NCBI RefSeq assembly: GCF_964019385.1
Contig: NC_088654.1
Coordinates: 11,241,145-11,305,144 of the forward strand
Direction of reading: 5' to 3'
Source: Sycon ciliatum
Taxonomy: Eukaryota; Porifera; Calcarea; Leucosolenida; Sycettidae
DNA length: 64,000 bases
In this document: positions 1-55,913 of the stretch, piece by piece
Position numbering within the stretch: the stretch's first letter is position 1
Layout of the letters: every line of letters starts with the position of its first letter
Notes under the pieces: model-generated
Databases searched by the model: none
Seen by the model: the letters and a program-made list of their open reading frames with translations, nothing else
Told to the model about the DNA's origin: nothing
Translations under genes and position numbers: made by a program

Positions 1-93
1 ATGGCATAGGCTGTAAATCGGTAACCAGCGATTTTCTTCCGGATGGCGAGGGTTCCGGATTAAAAAGAGGACCGGATAAGCGAGGTCTGACTG
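1..93. mobile_element. Tigger-like MITE (family T1), right part only
   Basis: Ends in ACCGGATAAGCGAGGTCTGACTG, the right end also seen at 23636-23822. Internal sequence GTAAATCGGTAACCARCGATTTTCTTCC is shared with the copies at 23636-23822 and 42788-42980. The left part is outside the window. Confidence 0.75.
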
Positions 94-95
94 TG

Positions 96-256
96 GAGTG
101 AAACCTGTCTGAGACGACCGCTCAAGGGACCTCCAAAATGTGGTCTCTGTTACCAGGTGGTCTCCTTATCCAGGGTCATTTGACTGTAAATAGCATCCCA
201 TGAACCTGGCTGCAGTGGTCTTCTGGGACAGGTGGTCGCCTTGACAGGGTTCACTG
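96..256. mobile_element. CAGT-type MITE (family T2)
   Basis: Begins AGTGAAACCTGTCTGAGACG and ends CCTTGACAGGGTTCACTG, inverted ends of one another. Full-length relative at 16868-17026 with about 80% visible identity. It ends 7 bp from the splice donor of HIP1-like exon 264-371. Confidence 0.75.
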
Positions 257-263
257 CCCATAC

Positions 264-25178
<24,915 letters not shown>

Positions 25179-25736
25179 GGTGCTGGCTGATGAAGAACAG
25201 AGGTGAACACTCTGGACAAATTCTACAAACTACTCGTACCTCGCAACTGACACTTCTGACTTTTCGAATAATGTGCCCAAAACACACTCCGCTTCCAGCC
25301 AAAGCCAGGGACAGGAAGCTTGTCACGACGCTAATAAAACAGCAAACTAGGCTGTGCGATCTGGAATGCGTCGGTGTTCCACGACCAGCCGGCCAATCGC
25401 CGCTTGCAGCAAGATTCTACCCCAAGTACCTCTACTTCCACTCCTAAAAAAACTCTTTTGATCAGCATGCAGATGTATGACACTTGACAGCAAACCCGGG
25501 TCTGTGATTGCTCTCCCGGCAGCGACCTAGATTTCATGTAGAGCGTCCCGATCCCACAAATGCACAAGCGCAGCTCTTCGTACACCGCGTAGCGGTACGT
25601 AATCCGTTTGTGTTGTTGCTGTGACGGTCTTCGACCAGTTTGGGCAACAACGATTGCAACGCAGATACGGTGGGATTTTATATGGGCTAGGGCATGCGTT
25701 TTCGTCCTGAAACCCCCAATTGGCTCCATCCAAGTA

Positions 25737-26863
25737 ACTATTAGTAGGGACTTCAGACCATTTTTTCAAATCGGTTTTCTGTGGCTTATGTTTTGCTTTT
25801 TGGATAGGTTAGAGCTTCCTGAGGAGTTTGGTCTTTAGTTTTTCTAAATCGGACAAAGGAAACTAAAGTTACAAGCAAAATAGTCATCGCCTATCACCGG
25901 ATTTGTCCGACAAACGTCCCACACATTTGAGATCAGAGAGATATGTCAAACTGAGAGAACCCACTTTCCTTGGCAACGCATAGCAACCGCACACCAGATC
26001 CAAAAACAATCTTGATTCTCCGCATGAAATAGCTGAATAGTATGGTTCACAATGTAGTGGTTAGTAACAGGAGACATTGATAATACAGTCCTGAGATAGC
26101 TTCGGACTGTTGGCGTGGTTGGTGTCAAGAAAAGAATGATCACGGAAGAGGCACTGACTAAGCTCAACATGTACATGTACAGGACATTGTATTGGCTGGG
26201 GTAATCGTAGCACGCACATCAGCATCAGCAGAGATACAGCAAATAGCAACAAGAGTATACAGCACATCTCCCAGTTCGGCACTCTTTCACCTATTCTTGC
26301 GGAGCTCAACCAGATCGAAACAGCATTGGAGACAAGAATCGAGGCATGGACCGAAACAGCCAAGAGCAATTCAATTTGTACATCAGCATCATTTAGCGCA
26401 GGATACTTCTCGCTGCTTTCCATACTGTGACTATGGCGGCGCTGCACGGCAAAGTACAAAGAGGAACAATGCAAGAAATAGGTCTTCTGGAAAGTGAAAA
26501 CAATAAAGATTACCTTCTATCTAGACTAATTCGAGGTCGTAGAATACGAATATCACATTTTCAAGAAGGGGACCCGGACGGATCATATGGTTTCTCACCT
26601 TTCCCTTCCATCCGCATACGTATCTCCGTCAAAAATGAACGTAACAGCTCCATTCTTGCTGGTCCCAAACGAAGGCAAGCTCCAACAAGACGAACCGAAA
26701 CTTTCTCCAACTGTACAAGACTTCCTTCATTTCGAAAAACGGTTCCACATTTCTTTACACGACTTGACATATGACCATCACACGATTTGTGCAGGCGTCG
26801 ATTTGCACGCTTTTGCCAGTTTTGGGCCATAAAGTCACGTGGTCTGAAGTCCCTACTATTAGT
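25737..26863. mobile_element. Unclassified 1.13-kb element with 24-bp TIRs
   Basis: Left ACTATTAGTAGGGACTTCAG; right CTGAAGTCCCTACTATTAGT, extending to ACCA/TGGT inside. The interior has open stretches (for example 26427-26774, plus) with no recognised domain. Confidence 0.7.
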
Positions 26864-27739
26864 ATCTTTTTAGAAGTACGGATTCTAGCAAGGCTCCATC
26901 CGGAATTTCCGGATGGATTTTTGTATTTTCAACGGTAAATTTTAATCAGGGTATTTTCACATGTAGCTCTAGGTACATAATTGTATTATCGAGTGCAGGA
27001 AACAATCAGCCAACATTCGCTTGAAGTATGTTGTTGGCTACTAGCCACTGCCACCTGCTTACCGCCTTTCTGAATTTCGATCAACCAATCAAGATTTTCT
27101 TAGGGTTCCCTGTAAGAAGGCGATGACGCCTGTTGGGAATTCTCTTGTAAAATAAGAATAAAAAATAGAATAAAATAGCCTTCCACTGTTTGCTACCTCC
27201 GCGCTACACTAGCCTACACCTGTACACATGCTACAGCCTCCCATTATCATTGAATGGAACTCCTTATTTAGACTACTGCAGTGTGTCTTTGGGAAATCCT
27301 CAAAATAATAATTACATGACATTGTACTTCAGTTGAAGTATCAATACCGGTGATACAGCCGGGCCAAGCTTGCAAGGCACAACAGACGCAGAGTCACCAA
27401 ACTTTCAAGTGACATGTAACTAACTTGAAGTTAGTTCCCTGTTATAATGTACATGATTGTGCTCTTTCAGAAGTACCTGTTTCAGAACGGTGTTTCCCAG
27501 GGAAAAAACTCCTTCGCGGCTCATCAGATGTAGCCTTGTCATTCTTGCTTCTTGTGTTTGTTTGTTTTCCTCTAGTTTTCTTATGTTCGCGGAGAAGGCG
27601 GAGAGCTAGCCGGAACGCAGAACCTTTTTTTTACATTATTTCACGGAGAAGGCGGAGATGTAGTCTTCAACTTGCCTGTATCAAGACTCAACTAATTACT
27701 TGGCACTGTGACCCTTCTACAAAGTCACAGGCCTACCCG

Positions 27740-27895
27740 CCGGAACCGGTCCGGTTGGTCAGGTTACCACCGGACCAACTTTGTAGCTACCAACACATGT
27801 GTGTATTGCTGAGGAGGGCATATGAGATGTCCCCGCCATATTATACACAAACTGTATGAAAGACTATGGTAGGACTGGACCACTAAAAACTTCTT
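27740..27895 (+). repeat. Dispersed repeat R1
   Basis: CCGGTCCGGTTGGTCAGGTT... GAGGAGGGCATATGAGA... ACAAACTGTATGAAAGACTA. Related copies: 28440-28570 (inverted), 29150-29275, 38640-38800 (inverted), 41405-41575. Class unknown. Confidence 0.75.
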
Positions 27896-27930
27896 CCGGC
27901 GGTGCTGAGTCATATTATTCAAGTTTCGTC

Positions 27931-28172
27931 TTTGTGGACGGTTTGTGGACGGTTTGTGGACGGTTTGTGGACGGTTTGTGGACGGTTTGTGGACGGTTTG
28001 TGGACGGTTTGTGGACGGTTTGTGGACGGTTTGTGGACGGTTTGTGGACGGTTTGTGGACGGTTTGTGGACGGTTTGTGGACGGTTTGTGGACGGTTTGT
28101 GGACGGTTTGTGGACGGTTTGTGGACGGTTTGTGGACGGTTTGTGGACGGTTTGTGGACGGTTTGTGGACGG
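27931..28172. repeat. 11-bp tandem array, 22 perfect units
   Basis: TTTGTGGACGG repeated 22 times (242 bp) with no visible variation. Because 11 is not a multiple of 3, all frames cycle and appear open on both strands. Confidence 0.97.
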
Positions 28173-28578
28173 GGAAAGGTCAACTTCCGTCGCATCGAGG
28201 TCGTCCAGACAGCAAACAACAACATCATAGCAGAGTCTGGGAACCGTTCATCCGGGCCCGGAGGGGAGGGGGGGGGGGGAGCCGGGTCACTTGAAGCCTG
28301 TTCTATACCGTATAAGCATCAGTAGCCCAAGCCAGCTCCTGAAAGACGGTACGGCCCGGTTATTACCCTATGCCACGATTTGGATCAACTTAAAGTCTTT
28401 CCAAGCATTTCTGGGGGAGATGCAAAGCTGACTAGTCTAAAGTAGCACTGAAGCGTTCTGGAGCCCAAGCCCGGGTATGGTACGGTACGCAGGACCAGCC
28501 GCTGGAAGCAGTTTTTGATTGGTCCGGTAGTGCATGTATTGTGGCCTTTCATACTTTGCGTATCGAAATGGTGGGTAC

Positions 28579-28616
28579 CAGGGAGTCGTAAAATACCGGT
28601 ATTTTACTACTCCCTG
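28579..28616. mobile_element. 38-bp palindromic micro-element with decayed 8-bp duplication
   Basis: Begins CAGGGAGTCGTAAAATACCG and ends TACTACTCCCTG. Flanks GTGGGTAC and GTGGATGC agree at 6 of 8 bases. It is the same element as 63596-63633. Confidence 0.75.
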
Positions 28617-30236
28617 GTGGATGCATATGCCCTCCACAGTAGTAAACACATGTCGGTGACCAAAAGGTTGATCCGGTTATAAATTTTTGTTTTTGTTTTC
28701 AGCAAGCTGCCATAAAGCAGTTTTTATTGCTGTAATTACTTTGTTCTTGCCCTTACAAGAGGCAGTATTGTCTGCACCGTATTAAAAGGTCCGGTTATAA
28801 CCTCAGTCCTGACCAACCGGACCGGTTCCTGCGGACAATGCCGGACATGGTATGGTATGGTACCAGCGATGGAGTAGTGAAGCCCGGCAATACTGCACGT
28901 AGTACTGGCCCGGTGGTATCGGTGCGGTTGGTCAGCCTGGCCATGGCCAGACAAACTTGTTGGCCATCAATGATTGTATTAACTTCTTTTTTTTTAACTG
29001 TTCCAAAGCCATTTTTACGGGCGAACAAAACAAGACGTGGATATGTCAAAGAAGAAAGAAGAAAAAAGGCCCAACCCTGCCCTGCCAGTTATGAGGGCTT
29101 ACACGGGGGTCGCCATGGCAAATAATAAAAATAAAAATGCGCGCGTTCGGGCAATGATTGTATTAACTGCTGAGGAGGCCATGTGCGTACAGTACCCTCC
29201 ATACCATACGCAAACTGTACAAAAGGCTAGGTGTGTGGCCGGATCAATCAAAAACCGCTGCCCACCTCCGCTACAGGCTGGCTTTCGCCCTGCTGCGTTC
29301 CAGTGCCATGTGTCTGCGTGGGGCTCGCCGAGTTTGGCAGCCTCCACTGGATGGCTGTGCCTCCCTGGCTGTCGTGGAGGCTAAGGTGTCCCGTTGACCC
29401 TTGGCCCGTGATTGTGCGGACTATGCCATACTTCTCTTGCTCTCTGATCACGTGTGACGTCATCATTATGTGACTTTGTTTTTCAATCCTCCGCCATCAT
29501 GCAAATTGTGTTTTGTTCGCCCATAAAAGAGGCTTTAATAAAATAAAAAATAATAAAAAATAATAATAAAAAATAATAAAAATCCGCTTCCACTGGTCCT
29601 GTAAAAAAAAAGTAAAGTTCGCACGTCCGCGTTACAACCGGCTATACACAATTGCATTGAGTCTGTACTGAGCAGCCTTTGTAGCTTTCATTACTGTACG
29701 GGCAGACAATTTCGTCGGTCAAACATTTCGTCCAACTCCACAAAAAGGGAGTTCGTCCAGTTGCAAATTATTTCGTCCATGCCTCTCATACGAGTGTTTT
29801 CAAAAGCTGGACAAGTCGAAATTCGTCCCGCATATAATTTAGTCCAAAAGCTGCTTGGACGAAAAAGACGAAATTAAATTCCAGCAAAATATTTATGCTT
29901 TGACAGTATCCCATCAAGCCCTCCCAGACGGGCTGTGATTTTCCGAGCTAGGCCACTTCATGAGGGCTTTGATTTACCGAGTCTAGCCTGCTGTTTTTTG
30001 TTTGTTTTGTTTTTTACTGAATAAGCCAGGTCGAGTCATGCTTTCAAGGGTGATCATGAGGAAGATCAAAGTGCGCGTTCATGTCCGAAATGATTCAATC
30101 AAAACAGTCGTGTTCATATTCCATCAGCCAATCACAGCCCTTTGCGCAATAGTGTATCTCACGCTCGTACTCTTGTTTGATTCCATACATCATGGTACAT
30201 GCTTGTCTTGCTGGATAGGTTCGCATGCATGTTGCA

Positions 30237-30500
30237 GGGGCGTCGGACACGCTAGCGCACTACCGTCACTACAATCTGCTGCTGGAAATGCTTGCAATTG
30301 GCTTCAATTTTTGACATTTTTTCCCAGGGGAGGGTAATGTTTGTCCCGGATCGTAGCGTCGTCAAGGTTTGTTGCAGGATCAAAAAGTCTTTCATTTTAG
30401 TTACACTGAAATGGCACCAAATGCCCGGAAATGCTTGCAATTGGCTTCAATTTTTGAAGTTTTTTTCTCGGGGGAGGACCCCGGACCCCCCCCCCCCCCT
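30237..30500. repeat. Tandem duplication inside an hAT-like GGGGCGTCGG fragment
   Basis: GGAAATGCTTGCAATTGGCT occurs at about 30286 and 30427, each followed by a GGGGAGG stretch. The left end reads CAGGGGCGTCGGACAC, like 33613-33809. Confidence 0.7.
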
Positions 30501-30967
30501 TCCATGGCCGCCCCAACTCCCAAGTCGGTGCGACGGGCCTGCTATGTAATGGTTATGTAATGTGGTGTCATGGAAAGTCATGAGAAAGTCAGTGTCATTT
30601 TTGATTGCAGACACTGCTGTAGAGAGACAGTGTAGACAGTGCAGAGGAGTGTAGTGCATGCAGTGAAGACGGAGGTGACGGGTTTGGGGCAAGCAAGTCG
30701 CCTGTCGATGTCGTACATGTCACATTTTTCAGAACCTTTTTAGCACTGCACCGCGAGAGTGCACGTTGTCGTTGATTCTACGCAGCGGCTGGGGCAACCC
30801 GTCACCAGGTCACCACGGTCACTGAAGTGAGATCATGAGACTTGAGAGTGAGAAAGTCAGCACTACACGGTCGGTGCCAGCATTCACCGCGACAGCACAT
30901 GACTGCAATGACTGTCGACATGCATGTCAAGACAAGACTCAACAGTCAACACTTACAATCTCTCACC

Positions 30968-32985
30968 TGCAGGCTACACGCGCCATATCCCTGACCAGAG
31001 CGGCAGGCTGAGCGCCCAATATTCTGGCCTCCACTCCAGTCTCCACCAGGCACCCCTGGCCCTGGCCTGCACTGGCACTACACCATGTACACGTACACCA
31101 TGGCATGTGCACCCACCGCGCGCGTACCGCCGACTCGACTACGTAGTCGACTGTCGTCCGCACCGACGTCTCGTCGACGCGTCCCGTAACTTTTACTCCT
31201 GTTCGCCTCCTTCCTCGCAACTTCGGCTATTCTGTATTCACTCTGTGCCGCTGCACTGTTTCAGCCGGACGACCATCGCTACTTCCCTAGCTAATGCTGT
31301 GTAGCGATTGGTTTGCGTATCCGTTGAATTTCTAGCTCAGGGGAGGGCGTGTAGTATTTTCGGTGCTCTCTAGGTCGTTTGGAAAGCATCGCTCTGCTCG
31401 ACGGACGGACTGACAGCCGTGTTGCAGTTGCTTATCACGGAGGTAAGGCGTCGAGCTCTTCCATTGCCCCTCATGTGCTTCCTGTTCTGGTCTGTTGTAC
31501 CCCGCACTTCTCCAGTGTTGCATGCAACACAACATTCTCATGATCATGTCATGTAACTCGCCGTCCGATCTACTCGAATTGCAAGCAGTTACGCACCCAC
31601 GCCCTCAACATAATAATAATAATTGTTTGGGAAGTACTTTCCAGCTCGGAAATGGCTTATCGGCGAAGAAATTTATTTTATAATACCAACATAGTGTGCG
31701 ACAATGACCACGTGTTGTGACACAACAGCGCGGCGAGCGATAGAGTTTGTCAGCACATAATAGACACGACAAATTCTTAGTTCCAAGCAGCAGCTGCTGC
31801 GCTAGCCTACCATTTACTGAACCATCCTGAAACATTGGTTGTTGAATGAATTTCACATTCATTTCCATAAAATTTATAATAATGCGCTCTGTGAAACGAT
31901 CACCAATGCATTAATGACCAAGTGCAACATTTGAGTCTTTTTGACACGATCGAGGTATCGCACATTTTTATGATGCCACTCGCACGGCCGGACGCTACAA
32001 GACGTTCCAGCTAAGTGCCATGTCTGCTACTTGTAGACAGGTGTAACTGGTGCTCTTCACCTTGTATAGTTTCGTGAGTTTGTGTCCATTTTGCTGTGTC
32101 CTGGTTCAACTGATGTTATGCCTCTGGCGATAAAAATTCATGATGGCCCATTCAGGAGGGTGCGATGAAATTAATTGATGACGGCATCGTAACAACGAGA
32201 AGAACATTGCTATGGAGTGATATCCGAGTTTTAGCAACGTTACCTGCAGCTTCACAAAGTGCGTTAGCGCTTGCTAACCTGAGAAACCGGTCGATATTGC
32301 GAAATTACATTTAAAACCCTTGTAAAGTGTTGAATATTGAGTTGAAAAATGGGGAAGGTCTGAAGATAAAATTGAATCACCAAAAGGACTCGAACTAAGG
32401 GACCGTCGTTTGTGGCTAGCGATGATCTACCACTAAGCATTGTCCACTGAATTTGGAATTGGAAAGCACCTACTGTTGCATGTTTGAGACCGGGCCCAGA
32501 GCTGTCTGACCATGATGTACTGTGAAGTCCACCAGTGTCATGTGATTACCGTGATGGGAGAAACATTTAAAATACAGTTGAACTAAGCAGATGCCGCCTT
32601 TCTCTATCTATCTATCTATCTCTATCTATCTCTCTCTCTCTTTCATATCTAGGCTATCTTTGTTGTTCTTTCCCGGGATCACTCTCCAGCAGCAGCAGCA
32701 ACAGTAGCACAAGCGACATCACAACCACATCAACATCATGTGGAACTAGTTCCGGCCGTCAACTGCTCCTTGCACAGTCACCTGCATGCCATCTGCTACA
32801 CTCACTATCACTCACCTGGTACACTGCCGTCCATCGTCACAGTAAATCCTGAAGACCCACACCGTGGCATTAGCGCTCAACTCCAACTCCACTAGGCATT
32901 TCGGGTGGAGCCATTTTCCTAGCTTGAATATATTTATTTTGATCAAGAGTTGTAGTGGGGAGAGATCCAGGATCCAGCCGCCAAG
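30968..32985. promoter_or_regulatory. Candidate divergent promoter / 5' UTR zone between the HIP1-like gene and merlin
   Basis: Both genes point away from this zone. Around 31080-31230 it is GC- and CpG-rich, unlike most flanking sequence. On the minus strand a consensus donor (CAG/GTGAGA) lies at 30967, giving a possible non-coding first exon for the HIP1-like gene, whose ATG exon has an upstream acceptor. No TATA box is obvious. On the plus strand, merlin's ATG at 32986 lacks a nearby acceptor, so its UTR may be continuous. A tRNA-derived repeat (about 32350-32445) and a short CTAT/CT tract (32604-32640) also lie here. The promoter assignment is inference. Confidence 0.35.
32350..32445 (-). 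repeat. tRNA-derived SINE-like head
   Basis: Minus strand: GCTTAGTGGTAGATCAT (A box-like), then AGTTCGAGTCC (B box), then GATTCAATTTTATCTTCAGACC. The same head and tail junction occur at 46368-46475. Confidence 0.6.
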
Positions 32986-52144
<19,159 letters not shown>

Positions 52145-52993
52145 ACCCCGCTCTGCTGGTGCTGTGTCTCGGCTACCGTGGACAGTGCTGCGCAGGGCTC
52201 GGTCCAGCGCGCGATGGCTACTCGACAGGAATATCTATCCAACACGACTAGCCCGGCGGAAAAAGACTATTAGGGAGTATGCTTCATTGGTGCCTTGAAT
52301 TGGACTGACTGCGATAGAAGCACCAGCATGCATGTACGATCACAGACTCGCTCACATGTGCGGAAGCGCTCCCATGTGCGGAAGTGCTCCCGTGCATTCC
52401 TGTACATGGACATGGGCATGTAGGCTCACGCCTTCGGCTTGCTCTTCTTCCTCCTGTCGACCTTGTTCCAGATGGGTGCTCACGATAGTCGAGCCTCTTT
52501 GTACCCCATAACTTAAGAGCGCCCATGAAGTGTTCTCGTCAAACATCGTGCTCATGTTATGATGAGAACGTCGATTTCGCCGATTTGTACTTGTACAATT
52601 TTGCACTTGCCTTATCTTGATCGATATTTTGTTTACTTGCTGTGTAGTGGGCCGCAAGGCATCTTTCTATATTTATGACGAACCATGACATGATGGTTGT
52701 ACCCAACCCTGTCTGCGTACGCTGTTCTCTGCTATCTAGGCTGGTGTAGAGCATTGCCATGTTGTGCTCATGTTTACGTTTTCGGGACTGCTTCTTGCTT
52801 GAGAGCTCTCGCTGCGGTTTGAATGGCAGCGCGAAGAAAAAAAGAATCCGTTCAGCTGATATGACTGGGAACTCGTGTGAGAGAGCGTGTTCTGGTTAAT
52901 GGCTGTGTACCATGCTGTGTGTATCGGGTTGTTGCACATCTTTCACTTGACCATTGTGTGGGCAGCCATGTTGGTTCCTACTCCAGTCTACTA

Positions 52994-53072
52994 CAGCGCT
53001 GGCAACTGAAATCCGACCCCCTTGCCGGCGCGCCTCGCCGCCAAGGGGGTCGGATTTCAGTTGCCAGCACTG
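52994..53072. mobile_element. 79-bp palindromic MITE (family T13), TA-flanked
   Basis: CAGCGCTGGCAACTGAAATC...GATTTCAGTTGCCAGCACTG. Almost perfect palindrome with a GC-rich loop (GCCGGCGCGCCTCGCCGC). Confidence 0.92.
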
Positions 53073-53084
53073 TAGTAGTACATT

Positions 53085-53490
53085 TGCATCAATGGATCAC
53101 ATGTTGTCATCCATGTTGCTGGCCACTGTCCACATGCCATTATTTACACTTCCTTTTTTTATCGTGAACATTTTTACTAAAAACGCAGTCACATGACAAC
53201 GATGACGTCATGAAACCATGTTTGGCTCCAACTCCCCTGAATCCCTGCATCTATGGGTCACATGATGTCGGCCATGTTGGTTCCACTGTCCGCATGCCAT
53301 GATCACTTTCTACCAGGAGTCTACGACTCCCTGCTTTCTACCCCAAATGCAGTCACATGACAAAGATGACATGCAACCATGTTGGTTCCAACTCCACTGA
53401 ACTCCGTGCATCTATGGGTCACATGATGTCGGCCATGTTGCTTCCACTGTCCGCATGCCATGATCACTTTCTACACACTTGGCGGGCACA
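53085..53490. repeat. ~161-bp tandem repeat (also at 40717-40800)
   Basis: TGGGTCACATGATGTCGGCC recurs at 53253 and 53414, with a diverged unit from 53090. A related single unit lies in a merlin intron (TGGGTCACATGACGTCGGCG, about 40719). Confidence 0.8.
53314..53333. mobile_element. 20-bp palindromic micro-insertion with perfect 8-bp duplication
   Basis: CAGGAGTCTACGACTCCCTG flanked by CTTTCTAC on both sides (53306-53313 and 53334-53341). Neighbouring units of the 161-bp repeat lack it. Ends match the 38-bp elements at 63596 and 28579. Confidence 0.8.
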
Positions 53491-54003
53491 TGACGAAGAT
53501 GACTGTGATGCCGCTATAAAGAGTATTGTACAATGCAGGCTAGGCTGGCTACTATCATGGCTACCGAACACAGCGATACTAGTGCCAGTAGTGGACAGCA
53601 GTCAGACTCACAGATACACTCGTACCTCGCTTATCCGGGCGTCCTGGACCGCCCGAGACTTTGAACAGGCTCGTAGCTCAATAGGAGACACTTGGTCCGA
53701 AGATTGTCCAGTTTTACTTTTTCTTCACCTTCCTACATGTGTACTGAATGAAATGCTCTGCTTCGTCCAGGGATGTCCCTGGAACAAAACTGGAGCATTG
53801 GGGAAGTTCTACTGTACTAGCCTTGAATTCAACTATTCAGTTTCAAAAGCTATTGCGGGTTGCGAAATTTACGTCAAATTTGTTACAAAGAGGATGAAAT
53901 TCCAAAGATGTCCATGTTTTTCTTTTTTTATGATCAAGTAACAGTTTTCCTCTCCACGCTCTGTTACCATGGTTACATCACTACCTGTAGCCTACTACCA
54001 TGA

Positions 54004-54312
54004 CTACCAAGAGTACATAACCCCCCAGAGTGTGCAACGCCTGATCCAGCTCTGCAAAGAAAGGGTCTTGGTCGAGCGGAATCGGATCTTTGCGTCATAA
54101 TACCGTACAAATCTGAAGTGAAGGGAACCCGGGGAGTCGCGGGTACTCTTGGATCAAAAACAATGGTGCCCTGCCTCGAGACCGGCCTTGCACTGGTGTG
54201 GAGTGTACGCATGACATCAGAAGATCCGATTCCGCTCGACCAAGACCCTATGCACAGTGCAGAGCTGGATCAGGCGTTGCACACTCTGGGGGGTTATGTA
54301 CTCTTGCTACTA
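54004..54312. mobile_element. Foldback element (family T9), second copy
   Basis: Arms ACCAAGAGTACATAACCCCCC... / ...GGGGGGTTATGTACTCTTGCT. Reverse-oriented relative to 4819-5101 in its loop (CTGCCTCGAGACCGGCCTTG). Confidence 0.85.
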
Positions 54313-54313
54313 C

Positions 54314-54617
54314 TACTAGCAAGAGTAGATAAACAAGAGTGTGCAACTCCGGATCTCTCCTGCACAATCTGCCCACGGCGGAATTTTTTGTTGATGTCAC
54401 CTTTTTCCAGAAGAACGCGGATTTTGCCGCAGAGCAGTGTGAGAGCACGTGCTGGGCACCGACCTTGTAGTGTGAAGCCGGCCAAGAGCACGAGGGAAAA
54501 CTTTCCGAAAGACTCGCAGCGCGTGCGTCGTCCAAAAGATTACGTCAACAAAAAATTCCGCCGTGGGCCAACCCATCCGCGAGTTGCACACTCTTGTTTA
54601 TCTACTCTTGCTACTAG
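54314..54617. mobile_element. Foldback element (family T10) abutting T9
   Basis: Arms of about 100 bp: CTAGCAAGAGTAGATAAACA... / ...TGTTTATCTACTCTTGCTACTAG; they share CCCACGGCGGAATTTTTTGT. Terminal AGCAAGAGTA is common with T9. Confidence 0.85.
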
Positions 54618-55078
54618 GCTGTGCGTATGCGCCACATCTAACACCTTACTTCTACATACTATTAGATTAGTATTACTAAGTAACAGTTAGCATCATATTC
54701 GTCAACACGCGCTCTTCTTATCTACGTGCAAAGCTTTCACCTCATCCCGCCGCTCTTGCTGATTGGAAGCTGCGTTGCGTTCACCCTATAGCTATAAGGC
54801 TATAGTTCACTGCTCAGTTTAGTTTAGTTGTCTTATTCTGAGATTCAATGAGAACTGCTACCAATGCAACAGTATTCATTGCGTTTGTATTCTATTAATT
54901 TTAATCTTTCTGTTTGCCCATCAGTCTGCGGATGATTAGCATTACTGAACGATAAGGTTGTGCCCTACTGCTCAAATACGTCCCGAAAAAAGCAGAAGTA
55001 AACCGGGGGTCGCGATCACAAAGTATCGTGGAGCTCATGCCATGCAATCTATTATATTCTGCGTTTGTCGCTCATAAT

Positions 55079-55610
55079 GCTGTGTGATCAGCTAGTCAGT
55101 CGTGCTGAGCAAAAAAACTTCTCGTGTGCTCTTGACTGTCCCTGCGGGAATTTGCGGAAAAAACTCTCGAAAACTTGCGCAAGAAATTGCGGCAGAAAAC
55201 AACAAAAAATGCGACGGAAAGTGCGGAATGATGCAGAACTTGCCAGGAATTCGCGGAATTATTTGCAGAAAATTGCGGATTTGGGCCAAATCACGAAATT
55301 TGTTGCATAGCATATCTACTCCGGAGTAGTACTGTGCAAATAACCTACAGGATCATGGAAAGCACTGTGTGAAAAGTGCATGAAACATGTGAGATATAGT
55401 GCAGAAAACAACAAAAAACGCGGAAATCGCGGATTTTGCTGAAAATCGCGGGTTTGGGCCAAAATCGCGAAATTTGTTGCATCCGTGGAATCGCGATTTC
55501 CTGGAGGGACAGTCTTGATGGCAGACTTGTGATGTCACTTGACTGACCTACGACTGCCATCAAGAGCACACGGGAAGGTTTTTTTTGCTCAGCACGACTG
55601 ATCACACAGC
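55079..55610. mobile_element. 532-bp TIR element with ~55-bp ends
   Basis: GCTGTGTGATCAGCTAGTCA... / ...ACGACTGATCACACAGC; the arms share TCGTGCTGAGCAAAAAAAC and GTGTGCTCTTGA. The interior has repeated GCGGAAA / TCGCGAAATTTGTTGCA blocks. Confidence 0.85.
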
Positions 55611-55699
55611 ACGGCCACGTAGATCTACGGGTGGGGCAGCGACAAACGCACAGGAGGGAAGCGAGAAATGGCAACTAATCTCGCGAGATGTGGGCTTCC

Positions 55700-55913
55700 G
55701 ACACTGCCAGTGCCAGAGCGTGGGATACCTGACATTAGCAGCAGTTCGATGGAAACAAGCAATGCAAGAACTCAGCAGAGCAAGCGAAATCCTGCACCGA
55801 ATGAAAGCCATGGCATGGCTGTAAGGCTCGGACTGTCGATCGAACCCTCCACTCGGCAAACCTGCAAGGAAGCACCAGTCCCTACTCAATACACAGGTGT
55901 TCGGGGAATTCAC
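55700..55913 (-). pseudogene. LINE ORF C-terminal relic
   Basis: The minus strand encodes SEPYSHAMAFIRCRISLALL followed by SSCIACFHR. It resembles the extreme C-terminus seen after the RT of many animal LINEs and the relic at 61185-61460 (EPYSAVMAWIPCRFSFALLR). Only this tail is recognisable. Confidence 0.55.

Larger units (their letters stand above)
25179..30967. other. Intergenic region with repeats, no gene recognised
   Basis: Holds the TIR element 25737-26863, a duplicated GGAGAAGGCGGAGATGTAG segment (about 27588-27662), copies of repeat R1, an 11-bp tandem array, a 38-bp palindrome, an A-rich tract (29538-29590), and a tandem duplication at 30237-30500. Open frames here do not resemble known proteins. 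Confidence 0.7.

Noticed and set aside
27931-28172. CRISPR-like array
   Set aside because: Units are contiguous 11-mers with no spacers; the genome is eukaryotic. The 52-bp and 15-bp arrays were rejected for the same reason.
27764-28325. Repetitive ORFs with an FVDGLWTVCGR-type repeat
   Set aside because: All frames of an 11-bp tandem array are open; no start context or domain.
53357-53941. 194-residue plus-strand ORF
   Set aside because: Begins inside the 161-bp tandem repeat and runs through a Tigger-type end (about 53623); no recognisable protein features.
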